Assembly (NCBI GenBank): GCA_003561835.1
Contig: PWVN01000283.1
Location: 1-8,925, forward strand
Source: Syntrophomonadaceae bacterium
Lineage (GTDB): Bacteria > Bacillota > Dethiobacteria > PWVN01
DNA length: 8,925 nucleotides
Reading direction: 5' to 3'
Part shown: positions 1-6,805 of the stretch, in pieces
How positions within the stretch are numbered: the stretch's first letter is position 1
How the letters are laid out: each line of letters opens with the position of its first letter
The notes under the pieces: generated by a model
The model's input: the letters and a program-made list of their open reading frames with translations, nothing else
What the model was told of the DNA's origin: nothing
The model's database searches: none
Made by a program: the position numbers and the translations under genes

Positions 1-643
1 AGGCTTCCTCTTCCTCTTTCAAAAAGGCGCCGTCTCCCGTCTTCACATCCAGCACCAGGGCATCGGCACCGGAGGCCAGCTTTTTGCTCATGATGCTGCC
101 GGCGATGAGTGGCAGGCTCTGGACGGGCCCCGTCACATCCCGGAGGGCATACATCTTTTTGTCTGCCGGTACCAGCTTGCCCGTCTGGCCCACCACCGCC
201 ACCCCGCACTTTTTCACGGCCGCCACCATCTCCTTAACCCCCAGGTCCACCCGGAACCCGGGAATGGCAGCGAACTTGTCCAGGGTGCCGCCCGTATGCC
301 CCAGGCCCCGGCCGGACATCTTGGCCACGGGGACCCCGGCGGCGGCCACCAGGGGCGCCAGGACCAGGGTGGTGGTGTCCCCCACCCCGCCGGTGCTGTG
401 CTTGTCCACCTTGACCCCCGGGATCTCCTTGAGGGAGACCCGGTCCCCCGAGGCCAGCATGGCCAGGGTCAGCTCCAGAGTCTCCTCCCGGTTCATGCCC
501 TGGAAGCAGACGGCCATCAGGAAGGCAGCCATCTGGTAGTCGGGGATGGCCTCCCGGGTGTAGCCGGAGACCAGAAACCGGATCTCCTCCGGGTCCAGGG
601 CACGGCCCGCCCGTTTTTTCAGGATCAGGTCCACCGTCCTCAT
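1..643 (-). CDS. Pyrimidine-nucleoside phosphorylase / thymidine phosphorylase, 3' end cut by window edge
   Basis: Cytosolic enzyme that splits thymidine and/or uridine with phosphate into the free base and (deoxy)ribose-1-phosphate, in pyrimidine salvage. The first 214 codons are present; the family usually has about 430 residues, so the C-terminal half lies beyond the left edge. Visible family motifs are KHSTGGVGD (residues 81-89, phosphate binding), SGRGLGHTGGTLDK (110-123), YALRDVT with Arg168, and SIMSKKLASGADALVLDVKTG (183-203 region), whose Ser183 and Lys187 fit the pyrimidine-binding residues. The ATG at 643 is preceded by a run of G (AGGGGGG) six bases upstream. That run overlaps the stop codon of the upstream thymidylate synthase, and only 11 bases separate the two genes, so they are probably cotranscribed and translationally coupled. 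Whether it is the broad Pdp type or the thymidine-specific DeoA type cannot be decided from this half. Confidence 0.95.
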   Translation of the reverse strand, partial: MRTVDLILKKRAGRALDPEEIRFLVSGYTREAIPDYQMAAFLMAVCFQGMNREETLELTLAMLASGDRVSLKEIPGVKVDKHSTGGVGDTTTLVLAPLVAAAGVPVAKMSGRGLGHTGGTLDKFAAIPGFRVDLGVKEMVAAVKKCGVAVVGQTGKLVPADKKMYALRDVTGPVQSLPLIAGSIMSKKLASGADALVLDVKTGDGAFLKEEEEA

Positions 644-654
644 CTGAAGCCCCC

Positions 655-1329
655 CTATCGGATCTTGTCCACGTTCAGGACGTTTACCAGGGAGAAGTAC
701 TGCTCATAGATGTGGAGCCCGTCGGAGAAGGCGACGATAGGCCCGTCTTCCACGGGGAACTCCAGGAAACTCAACACATATTCCTTGAAGAGCTGCAGCC
801 CCCCCAGGTTCTCCGGCAGGCCGGCGAAGAGGTCCCAGCTGCGGAAGAAGAGACCCATCTGCAGCTTCCCCTTAACCACCTTGAAGGTAACCACCCTGAG
901 GCAGGGAGGGTCTTCCTGGAGGATGGAGCCGGGCTCCCCCACAATGATGGCCGCCTGGTTGGTGTTCCCGCCTGCCTGGTTCAAGAGGTCCACCGCCTGC
1001 TGGGCCTGGGGAGCAATGTACTGGCCGTAGGTGTAATCCTCCTGTTCCGATTTTTCCGTGCCGATGATGTAGTGCATGAAGTAATCCTCGATCTTGTCAT
1101 CGCTGGTGGGGGAAGGGATGCCGCACCCTTCCGGTGTCCGCACCGCCAGGGGCCGCGTCCAGGGCTCCAGGATTCTCACCACGGCATAATCCAGCTGCCG
1201 GCGAATCTGGCCCACGTAGCTGCCCCCCTGCACGGGGTAGTCGTACCCGTTGCGCACACAGCACCACATGATATCCCGCCAGGCATCCTCGATGGTCTTT
1301 CCCTCCACCACATTGTGTTCAAACAGCAT
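655..1329 (-). CDS. thyA: Thymidylate synthase, short form resembling the methanogen type
   Basis: Predicted to make dTMP from dUMP by reductive methylation. The 224-residue protein carries the ThyA core: PPCLR with the candidate nucleophile Cys143, FRSWDLFAGLPENLGGLQ (162-179) with the dUMP-phosphate Arg163, Ser164, Asp166 and Asn174, and GLHIY (204-208) with His206 and Tyr208. These fit E. coli C146, R166, S167, D169, N177, H207 and Y209. The wording PPCLR, FRSWDL and GLHIY, with Leu instead of His after the Cys, and the short length resemble archaeal (methanogen) thymidylate synthases more than classic ThyA of about 264 residues. The ATG at 1329 is chosen because GGAGGAGG lies six bases upstream. 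A GTG at 1377 would add 16 residues but has no good ribosome binding site. It is followed immediately by a pyrimidine phosphorylase gene. The methyl donor (folate or another pterin) cannot be told from the sequence. Confidence 0.85.
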   Translation of the reverse strand: MLFEHNVVEGKTIEDAWRDIMWCCVRNGYDYPVQGGSYVGQIRRQLDYAVVRILEPWTRPLAVRTPEGCGIPSPTSDDKIEDYFMHYIIGTEKSEQEDYTYGQYIAPQAQQAVDLLNQAGGNTNQAAIIVGEPGSILQEDPPCLRVVTFKVVKGKLQMGLFFRSWDLFAGLPENLGGLQLFKEYVLSFLEFPVEDGPIVAFSDGLHIYEQYFSLVNVLNVDKIR

Positions 1330-1436
1330 CTCAATCCTCCTCCTCGCTTCCGGTGTCCCGGTATCGCAGTGTCCCACATCCTCTATTAAGTTTTAGATTG
1401 GACGCCCGTTTCCTGCCGGAGGGGAGATGAAAATTT

Positions 1437-3221
1437 CTAGAAGATTCCCGGGGCCCACCGGTAGATGAGGAGGAGGCCCAAAAGCCCCAGGGAGGCGGCA
1501 TAAATACCGGCAGGCAGCAGGTTTTTCCGGATGATCTCCCCTTCCCTGCCCAAAATCCCCACCACGGCGCAGACAGCCACCACATTGTGGACGGCGATCA
1601 TGTTGCCCACGGCGCCCCCCGCCGCCTGGAGGGCCAGGGTGATGGTGCGGGAGATTTCCAGGGCTTCCGCCACGCTGTACTGAAACCCGCCGAAGAGGAT
1701 GTTGGAGACGGTATTGGAACCGGATACGAAAGCGCCCAGGACACCGATAAAGGGGGACAGGAGGGGCCAGGCTTCCCCCGCTGCCCGGGAAGCGAAGTTT
1801 GACAGGGTCAGGAGCATTCCATCCATCCCGGCCCCGTTGATGCGGGACTGGACCAGGACCCGGACCATGGCCACGGCAAAGACCAGGGACACGGCAGCCG
1901 GCAGCAGCTGGGCAAAGGTGTTCTGCCAGGCCTTCCCCACTTCCCGGGCCTTCATGCCGTGGAGCAGGAAGGTGAGGCCGGCCACCAGCACAAAGGGGAT
2001 GATGCCGGGGCTGTATAGGGGCTGAAGGTTGTAACCCACCCCTTCCTGGCCCAGGATATCCAGCCAGGTGAAGGTAACCCGGGTTAAGGGCCCTTTAAGC
2101 CCGAAGAGGGGCAGGCGGGTTGCCACCAGGATGGCCGCCACCAGCAGGTAGGGCGCCCAGGCCCTCAAGGGGCTCATCTCCTTCCCCATGGGCAGCTTCC
2201 CGGCCGGCCGGGAGAGAAGCCCGTCCCCCGCCCCTTCCTCCTGCAAAATTTCTCCTTCTCTTCCCCCTCCTCCAACCTTTCCCCCTCCTCCGACCCTTTC
2301 TCCTTCCCCTCCCCTTGTCGTCTTTCCCTCAACCCCTCCCCCGTCCCCGCCCCATCCCCTGTTACCGGGAAAATCCCAGGAAGTCCGGGGCACCAGGATC
2401 CCCCGGCGGGCAGCCCCCACCATAAGGAACATCCCGATGAGGGCCCCGCCCATGGAGGGCAGTTCGGGGCCGAAGAAGTAGGCCAGGGCCAGGTAGGGCA
2501 GGGTGAAGGAAAGGCCCGCCGCCAGGGCGAAAGGGGCGGCTTCCAGCCCCTCCCGGAGGGAACGGTTCTCGCCGAAGAAGCGGGTCATCAGGCACACGGC
2601 CAGGAGGGGCACGAAGGTCCCCGCCAGGGTATTGATGAAGGCCGTCCACAGGCCCACCCGCAGCAGGAAGGCCGGGAGGGCCGCCTCGGGCAGAAGCCCC
2701 TCCAGGGCCGTCCTGAGCCCCACCAGGATGGGGGTGCCCACGGCCCCGAAGGTGACGGCGGTGCTGTTCATCACCAGGGTCAGCGTGGCGGCGGGGAGGG
2801 GCGGAAAGCCCAGCCCCACCAGCAGGGGTGCTGCCAGGGCGGCGGGGGTGCCGAAGCCGGCGGCCCCCTCCACGAAGGAACTGAAGAGCCAGCCGATGAT
2901 GAGGACCTGCACCCGCCGGTCGCCGCTGATCCCGGAAAACCCCCGGCTGATGACCCCCATGGCGCCGCTGAGCTGCAGGGTGTTCATGAGCAGGATGGCC
3001 CCGAAGACCACGATCAGGATGTTCAGGGCGTTCAAAGCCCCTTCCAGGGTGGCGGCGGCAACCCGGACGGGGCCCATCTGCCAGAAGAAGAGGCCCAGGG
3101 CCGAGGCCAGAAGCCAGGCCAGGGGCATGGCCCGCCTGGCCGGCCAGGTGAGGCCGGCCATGAGGAATATCGTCACGAGGATGGGCAGGGAAGCCAGGAG
3201 AACCTGGACCATGGGCGACAA
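1437..3221 (-). CDS. lctP: L-lactate permease, LctP family, with Gly-rich loop insertion
   Basis: Membrane transporter predicted to import L-lactate (family members also take glycolate) with protons. Many hydrophobic segments run through the protein. Family motifs are SSFVEGAAGFGTPAALAAPLL (about residues 114-134 from the TTG) and MNSTAVTFGAVGTPILVGL (151-169), and near the C-terminus QAAGGAVGNMIAVHNVVAVC. The chosen start is TTG at 3221, because GGAGG sits eight bases upstream. A longer reading to 3326 would run through the terminator of the upstream operon and adds a non-hydrophobic, poorly supported N-terminus; ATG at 3212 is another possibility. Length is 594 residues against about 550 usual. 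The excess is a low-complexity hydrophilic Gly/Glu/Arg-rich loop (about residues 286-350) with the repeat VGGGGK-VGGGGR, just before a hydrophobic segment. No lactate dehydrogenase or lut-type genes are present in the window, so the substrate is inferred from family only. Confidence 0.92.
   Translation of the reverse strand: MSPMVQVLLASLPILVTIFLMAGLTWPARRAMPLAWLLASALGLFFWQMGPVRVAAATLEGALNALNILIVVFGAILLMNTLQLSGAMGVISRGFSGISGDRRVQVLIIGWLFSSFVEGAAGFGTPAALAAPLLVGLGFPPLPAATLTLVMNSTAVTFGAVGTPILVGLRTALEGLLPEAALPAFLLRVGLWTAFINTLAGTFVPLLAVCLMTRFFGENRSLREGLEAAPFALAAGLSFTLPYLALAYFFGPELPSMGGALIGMFLMVGAARRGILVPRTSWDFPGNRGWGGDGGGVEGKTTRGGEGERVGGGGKVGGGGREGEILQEEGAGDGLLSRPAGKLPMGKEMSPLRAWAPYLLVAAILVATRLPLFGLKGPLTRVTFTWLDILGQEGVGYNLQPLYSPGIIPFVLVAGLTFLLHGMKAREVGKAWQNTFAQLLPAAVSLVFAVAMVRVLVQSRINGAGMDGMLLTLSNFASRAAGEAWPLLSPFIGVLGAFVSGSNTVSNILFGGFQYSVAEALEISRTITLALQAAGGAVGNMIAVHNVVAVCAVVGILGREGEIIRKNLLPAGIYAASLGLLGLLLIYRWAPGIF
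2222..2365 (-). repeat. Polypurine (coding strand) low-complexity tract with 18-bp tandem repeat inside lctP
   Basis: On the plus strand this stretch is almost entirely C and T. Two adjacent 18-base units at 2261-2278 and 2279-2296 share TTCCCCCTCCTCC and differ in the last few bases; a third, degenerate unit follows. On the coding strand the units encode VGGGGK and VGGGGR. The tract stays in frame and lies in a hydrophilic loop between membrane segments, which suggests repeat expansion or slippage that the protein tolerates. Confidence 0.8.
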
Positions 3222-3229
3222 TACGGCAA

Positions 3230-3234
3230 CCTCC
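3230..3234 (-). promoter_or_regulatory. Ribosome binding site that decides the TTG start of lctP
   Basis: GGAGG on the minus strand lies eight bases before TTG at 3221. No comparable site precedes the ATG at 3212 at proper spacing or the longer 5' extension. Confidence 0.6.
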
Positions 3235-3284
3235 GTTTCCTTCGTTCCTTCAATATCAGTATTCTCCAGAAGAACCCGTTGTAT

Positions 3285-3319
3285 AAAAAACGTGACCCCC
3301 CCTTGGGGCCACGTTTTTT
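3285..3319 (-). terminator. Rho-independent terminator of the oxidative-stress operon
   Basis: On the minus strand CGTGGCCCC pairs with GGGGTCACG (one G-U wobble) and is followed by TTTTTT. It begins 14 bases after the rubrerythrin stop. The A-tract on the other side makes it nearly symmetrical, but on the plus strand the wobble becomes an A-C mismatch, so the minus direction is favoured. It separates the operon from lctP. Confidence 0.88.
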
Positions 3320-3333
3320 CCCTCATCTCATTC

Positions 3334-3867
3334 CTAGAAGTTTTTGGCCATGGGCTGGTAGTGGGCCTGGGGATGCTTGCAGGCCGGGCACTCCTCCGGG
3401 GCCTCTTTGCCGAAGTGGATGTAACCGCAGTTCCGGCACTGCCAGTGAATGGGCTCTTCCCGCTTGAAGACGGTGCCGGATTTTACCCGCTCCAGGAGGG
3501 CCAGGTAACGCTTCTCATGCTCCTCTTCCACTTCGCCGATTTCCTGGAAGACATCGGCGATTTCAGTGAAGCCCTCTTCCCGGGCTTCCTTTTCGAACTT
3601 CTTGTACATGTCCGTCCACTCGTAGTTCTCGCCGGCGGCGGCATCCTTCAGGTTGCTGGCGGTATCGCCGATCATACCCGCGAATTTCGCCATCATCTTG
3701 GCGTGTTCCTTTTCATTGTCGGCCGTCTCGGCGAAGATGGCGGCAATCTGCTCGTACCCTTCCTTTTTGGCCTGGGAAGCATAATAGTTGTACTTGTTGC
3801 GGGCCTGGGATTCGCCGGCAAAAGACTCCATGATGTTCTTTGCCGTTTTCGTTCCTTTCAGATCCAT
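3334..3867 (-). CDS. rbr: Rubrerythrin
   Basis: Cytosolic non-haem diiron peroxidase that reduces hydrogen peroxide to water in anaerobes, using electrons passed through rubredoxin-type iron. Residues 1-135 form the ferritin-like four-helix domain, with the expected diiron ligands visible as Glu19 (AGES), Glu52 and His55 (NEKEH), Glu94 and Glu97, and Glu114 and His117 (EEEH). Residues 140-177 form a C-terminal rubredoxin domain with Cys144, Cys147, Cys160 and Cys163. Length (177) matches classic two-domain rubrerythrin. The ATG at 3867 has GGAGG eight bases upstream. It is the last gene of the operon, 41 bases after the rubredoxin gene, and is followed directly by a terminator. The neighbouring rubredoxin is a plausible electron donor. 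Confidence 0.97.
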   Translation of the reverse strand: MDLKGTKTAKNIMESFAGESQARNKYNYYASQAKKEGYEQIAAIFAETADNEKEHAKMMAKFAGMIGDTASNLKDAAAGENYEWTDMYKKFEKEAREEGFTEIADVFQEIGEVEEEHEKRYLALLERVKSGTVFKREEPIHWQCRNCGYIHFGKEAPEECPACKHPQAHYQPMAKNF

Positions 3868-3908
3868 GCGAGTTTCCTCCTTTAAATTTGGTTTCCGGTT
3901 GCAGGTGT

Positions 3909-4073
3909 CTATTCTTCCACCTTTTCAAAGTCTTCTTTCCCTACGCCGCAGATGGGGCATACCCAGTCATCGGGCAGGTCCTCGAAAGAAGTTCCCGGGG
4001 CAATGCCCCCCCCTTCGTCCCCATCTTTCGGGTCATAAATATACCCGCATACCATACATTCCCACTTTTCCAT
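3909..4073 (-). CDS. Rubredoxin
   Basis: A 54-residue one-iron electron carrier of the cytosol. It shows the canonical two Cys pairs, CMVCGY at Cys6/Cys9 and CPICGVGK at Cys39/Cys42, with the conserved YIYDP and WVCPICG contexts and an acidic surface. Length matches free-standing rubredoxins. ATG at 4073 follows GGGGAG seven bases upstream. It sits 22 bases after the flavodiiron gene and 41 bases before rubrerythrin on the same strand, both of which are known in this family of systems to take electrons from rubredoxin. It is therefore likely the shared donor of the operon. Confidence 0.96.
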   Translation of the reverse strand: MEKWECMVCGYIYDPKDGDEGGGIAPGTSFEDLPDDWVCPICGVGKEDFEKVEE

Positions 4074-4095
4074 TCCTTTACTCCCCTTTCACCTG

Positions 4096-5295
4096 TTATT
4101 TATTTTTTACAAAGGAGGCCAGGGAACGGCCCCATTCAAAGCAGGCTTTCTTCTCCTCCTCATCCGGGACCCAGAGGAGCTCCAGGCCTTCCTTGACCAG
4201 TTCGATGCCCGCTCCCTGAAGCCGCTCCTCGATGGCCTTCACGGCCCCCTTGCTCCACCCGTAGGAACCGAAGGCCGCCCCCATCCGCTTGACGGGCTTT
4301 AAGGCGCCCACTTCATCCAGGAAGGGGGACAGGGAGGCCAAAAAGTGGCGGTGGATGGTGGAAGAGCCTACCACCACCAGCCGGGCCTCCAGCATCTCCT
4401 TGATGACATCGCTGTAATCGCTGTTGGAGATTTTATGCTGACGGGTCTCAATCCCCTCGGAGATGAGGCCCTCGGTGATGGCCCGGGCCATGGTGCTGGT
4501 GCTCCCCCACATGGTCTCGTAGACCACCAGGGCCTTTTCTTCCCCTTCTCCCGAGGCCCAGCGCTGGTACGCCTGGATAATTTTCCCCGGGTCTCCCCGC
4601 CAGATGATGCCGTGGCTGGGGGCGATCATGGAGATGGGGATGTTCATGCCCTTGACTTCCTCCAGCTTCTTCAGGACCATACGGCTTAAGGGGTAGAGGA
4701 TGTTGGCGTAATACTTGGCCGCCTCCTCCATGAGGATGTGCGGGTCCACCTCGTCGTCGAAGCGGAAGGCGGAAGCCAGGTGCTGGCCGAAGGCATCATT
4801 GGGCATCAGGAGTTCTTCTTCAGCGATATAGGTGAACATGCTGTCGGGCCAGTGGAGCATGGGGGCTTCCACGAAGGTCAGGGTACGGCTGCCGATGGGC
4901 AGTGTATCCCCCGTCTTCACCACCTGGAAATCCCATTCCCCGGCCTCGGAGAAATGCTTCAGGAGGCCAGCCCTGGCCTTGGCCGTGCAGAAAATCCTGG
5001 CCTTGGGCGCTGCCTTCAAGACCTCCGGCAGCCCGCCGGCATGATCCGTTTCAATGTGATTGACCACCACATTCTCGATGCGGGAGGGGTCCACCACGGA
5101 CCGGATGTTGTCCAGCAGTTCCCCGGCGAAGGGGGCAAAGACGGCATCCACCAGGGTGACCTGATCGTCCATAATGAGGTAGCTGTTGTAGCTGGTGCCC
5201 CGGTGGGTGGTGTAGGAGGGGCCGTGGAAATAGCGCAGGTCCCAGTCCACCACTCCCACCCAGTATATCCCTTTTTTGATCTCAACCGAACTCAA
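4096..5295 (-). CDS. fprA: FprA-type flavodiiron protein (O2/NO reductase)
   Basis: Cytosolic enzyme that reduces oxygen to water, and in some members NO to N2O, with electrons from rubredoxin. Numbering from the GTG at 5304: the N-terminal metallo-beta-lactamase-like diiron domain (about 1-250) has the ligand set His83, Glu85, Asp87 (NHIETDHAGG), His151 (MLHWPD), Asp170 (NDAFGQH) and His231 (SHG). The C-terminal flavodoxin domain (about 258-402) starts with the FMN phosphate loop YETMWGSTSTMA. It closely matches class A flavodiiron proteins such as the one known from Moorella. TTG at 5295 is preferred as start because AGAGGTGA lies at ideal spacing; GTG at 5304 sits inside that site and would add three residues. 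It lies 24 bases after sod (15 from the GTG) and 22 before rubredoxin, so it is cotranscribed with both. Confidence 0.96.
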   Translation of the reverse strand: MSSVEIKKGIYWVGVVDWDLRYFHGPSYTTHRGTSYNSYLIMDDQVTLVDAVFAPFAGELLDNIRSVVDPSRIENVVVNHIETDHAGGLPEVLKAAPKARIFCTAKARAGLLKHFSEAGEWDFQVVKTGDTLPIGSRTLTFVEAPMLHWPDSMFTYIAEEELLMPNDAFGQHLASAFRFDDEVDPHILMEEAAKYYANILYPLSRMVLKKLEEVKGMNIPISMIAPSHGIIWRGDPGKIIQAYQRWASGEGEEKALVVYETMWGSTSTMARAITEGLISEGIETRQHKISNSDYSDVIKEMLEARLVVVGSSTIHRHFLASLSPFLDEVGALKPVKRMGAAFGSYGWSKGAVKAIEERLQGAGIELVKEGLELLWVPDEEEKKACFEWGRSLASFVKNK

Positions 5296-5300
5296 TACCG

Positions 5301-5308
5301 TCACCTCT
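5301..5308 (-). promoter_or_regulatory. Ribosome binding site deciding the fprA start
   Basis: AGAGGTGA on the minus strand matches the anti-Shine-Dalgarno well. Eight bases separate its GAGG from TTG at 5295. The alternative GTG start overlaps this site and would rely on a weaker GGG six bases upstream. Confidence 0.5.
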
Positions 5309-5319
5309 TTCCCTGTTGT

Positions 5320-5931
5320 TCAACCGCAGCAGCAGCCTTCGTGTCCGCCGGTAAAGCGGAGGTTGACATTTTCCCAGTTCACCAGGTTCCACCAGGCTTC
5401 GATAAAGGCAGGACGCTTGTTCTGGTACTGGAGGTAGTAGGCGTGTTCCCACAGATCCAGGACCAGCAGGGGATAAACGCCCCACTGGGTCAGGTTCTGG
5501 TGCTTTTCCGCCGCCAGAATCTCCAGCTTTCCGAAGACGGGGTTCCAGCAAAGGACCGCCCAACCCGAGCCTTCCACTGCCGCCGCTGCGGCAGAGAACT
5601 GGCCCTTGAAGGCCGCAAAACTGCCGAAGTCCGCCTCAATCTGCTCCGCGACGGCCCCCGTGGCGGGGCCGCCCTCTCCGGGGCCCATGTTCTCCCAAAA
5701 GACACTGTGGAGAATGTGGCCGGAGCCGTGGAAGGCCAGCTCCCGTTCCCAGTGTTTCACCAGGGCAAAATCCCCTTTCTCCCGGGCTTCTGCCAATTTC
5801 CCTTCCGCACTATTCAGGCCGTCCACATAGGCTTTGTGATGGGCACCGTGGTGCAGGCGCAGGGTGCGCTCCTCGTAGTGAGGTTCCAGGGCACCATACC
5901 CGTAAGGTAGTTCCGGTAATTCGTGCTTCAC
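5320..5931 (-). CDS. sodA: Superoxide dismutase, Mn/Fe family
   Basis: Converts superoxide to oxygen and hydrogen peroxide in the cytosol. The 203-residue protein has the family fold and metal ligands His27 (LHHGAHH), His75 (LHSVFWENM), Asp159 and His163 (DLWEHAYYLQYQNKRP). Gly71 and Gln145 correspond to the residues typical of Mn rather than Fe enzymes, so Mn use is favoured but a cambialistic enzyme is possible. The start is GTG at 5931, with GGAGGAG five bases upstream; an ATG overlapping it is in another frame and stops at once. The extreme C-terminus, GGHEGCCCG, has three Cys in a row beyond the usual end of the fold, which is odd. It is the first gene of the operon leading to the flavodiiron protein, rubredoxin and rubrerythrin. 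Using SOD rather than superoxide reductase means peroxide is produced for rubrerythrin to remove. Confidence 0.96.
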   Translation of the reverse strand: MKHELPELPYGYGALEPHYEERTLRLHHGAHHKAYVDGLNSAEGKLAEAREKGDFALVKHWERELAFHGSGHILHSVFWENMGPGEGGPATGAVAEQIEADFGSFAAFKGQFSAAAAAVEGSGWAVLCWNPVFGKLEILAAEKHQNLTQWGVYPLLVLDLWEHAYYLQYQNKRPAFIEAWWNLVNWENVNLRFTGGHEGCCCG

Positions 5932-5956
5932 ATTATCTCCTCCTTATGCGGTCATC

Positions 5957-5971
5957 TTGTAATCATTTCAT
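5957..5971 (-). promoter_or_regulatory. Candidate PerR box at the sod operon start
   Basis: TTGTAAT-C-ATTTCAT (plus strand) matches the 7-1-7 PerR consensus TTATAATNATTATAA at 10 of 14 positions; the left half matches 6 of 7. It would overlap the predicted transcription start just downstream of the -10 element, the usual place for a repressor site. The region is AT-rich, so chance similarity is possible. Confidence 0.3.
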
Positions 5972-5978
5972 TGTTGTT

Positions 5979-6007
5979 ATCTTATCATTTTTCTCTTCCC
6001 GCTGCAA
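5979..6007 (-). promoter_or_regulatory. Probable sigma-A promoter of the sod-fprA-rubredoxin-rbr operon
   Basis: On the minus strand TTGCAG (6002-6007) and TAAGAT (5979-5984) are 17 bases apart, with an extended -10 TGA before TAAGAT. The -35 is weak and the -10 moderate, as expected for a regulated promoter. The predicted leader to the GTG start is about 40 bases. Confidence 0.5.
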
Positions 6008-6144
6008 CCCCGGTGCCGGCCTTTTTTTGGATAAACCCCACCCGTCCGGGACCTTTACGTAAGCTTTTTTCCGTTGGTATCGACAGCCGAGACGCACCCC
6101 ATAAATTGCCGGTAACAGGGTTTACCGGGCCGACTCCCCGGCGC

Positions 6145-6723
6145 CTAGAGATCTCCCGCCAGGCCGATCTCCCCGGCCACCCTCTGCATCCCCTTGATGG
6201 TTTCCTCGATGACTTCCGTCAGGTCCATTCCCAGCATTTGGGCCCCTTCCTCGATCACATCTCTTTTGACCCCGGCAGCAAAACCCGCCTGCTTCCATTT
6301 CTTCTTCACGGACTTGGCTTTCATGTCCAGGATGCTCTTGCTGGGGCGCACCATGGCCGTGGCGGCCACCAGGCCCGTAAGCTCATCGATGGCATACAAA
6401 ACCTTTTCCAGCTTGTCCACCGGCTCCACATCGGTGCAGATCTTCCAGCCGTGGCTTTGCACGGCCCGTATGTAGTCCTCCGGCCAGCCTTCCTGCTCCA
6501 GGATCTCCCGGGCCTTTTTGCAGTGCTCCTCCGGGTACCGCTCGTAATCCACATCATGGGCCAGCCCGATGACAGACCACTTCTCCTCATCCTCTCCCAG
6601 GAGCCCGGCAAAGTGGACCATGACGGCCTCTACCGCCAGGGCGTGGCGGATCAGGTTATCGTTCCGGTTGTACCGGGTCAAGAGTTCCCAGGCATCTTTC
6701 CTCTTCGGTATCTTCTTTTCCAA
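6145..6723 (-). CDS. HD-domain (HDIG-like) predicted metal-dependent phosphohydrolase
   Basis: A 192-residue soluble protein with an HD-type phosphohydrolase core: His27 (RHALAVEAV), His56-Asp57 (GLAHDVDYERYP), His91 (QSHGW) and Asp113 (YAIDELTG) are the likely metal-binding set. Further conserved-looking blocks are MVRPSKSILDMKAKSVKKKW and the C-terminal EEGAQMLGMDL. The family includes nucleotide and phosphate-ester hydrolases, but the substrate of this small type is not known to me. The start is TTG at 6723, with AAGGG about six bases upstream. The gene has its own strong promoter. It lies between the PerR-like regulator and the sod operon, all on one strand, with 213 bases and a second promoter before sod, so a functional link to oxidative stress is only suggestive. 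Confidence 0.85.
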   Translation of the reverse strand: MEKKIPKRKDAWELLTRYNRNDNLIRHALAVEAVMVHFAGLLGEDEEKWSVIGLAHDVDYERYPEEHCKKAREILEQEGWPEDYIRAVQSHGWKICTDVEPVDKLEKVLYAIDELTGLVAATAMVRPSKSILDMKAKSVKKKWKQAGFAAGVKRDVIEEGAQMLGMDLTEVIEETIKGMQRVAGEIGLAGDL

Positions 6724-6764
6724 TTGTCACCCTTCTTTCCTGTCCTGCAGAAGACTTTTCCTTT

Positions 6765-6792
6765 ATTTTAACATCCCTGCCAACAGAGTCAA
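6765..6792 (-). promoter_or_regulatory. Sigma-A promoter of the HD-domain gene
   Basis: Minus strand TTGACT (6787-6792, 5 of 6 to consensus) and TAAAAT (6765-6770, 5 of 6), 16 bases apart, with TGT directly before the -10 (extended -10). The predicted leader to TTG at 6723 is about 35 bases. Confidence 0.7.
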
Positions 6793-6805
6793 CCTGATGC
6801 AAGCG

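Noticed and set aside
84..709. Overlapping plus-strand open frames opposite the phosphorylase
   Set aside because: The minus strand encodes the conserved KHSTGGVGD phosphorylase here; the plus frames are Pro/Arg/Gly-rich shadows.
712..1389. Plus-strand open frame of 225 codons opposite thymidylate synthase
   Set aside because: No family motif; the minus strand carries the full ThyA active-site set.
2503..3885. Long plus-strand open frame of 460 codons
   Set aside because: It lies antisense to the N-terminal half of lctP and the whole rubrerythrin gene, has Arg/Pro-rich composition with no family motif, and crosses the terminator; it is a GC-driven shadow.
4738..5910. Plus-strand open frame of 390 codons
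   Set aside because: Antisense to the flavodiiron and SOD genes, both of which carry full catalytic motifs; no ribosome binding site or recognisable domain.
6109..6128. Hairpin CCGGTAA / TTACCGG after the HD-domain gene
   Set aside because: The seven-pair stem is perfect, but no T-run follows on either strand, so I do not call it a terminator.
5923..6771. Plus-strand open frame of 282 codons
   Set aside because: Antisense to the HD-domain gene and to the sod promoter region; the protein is not recognisable.
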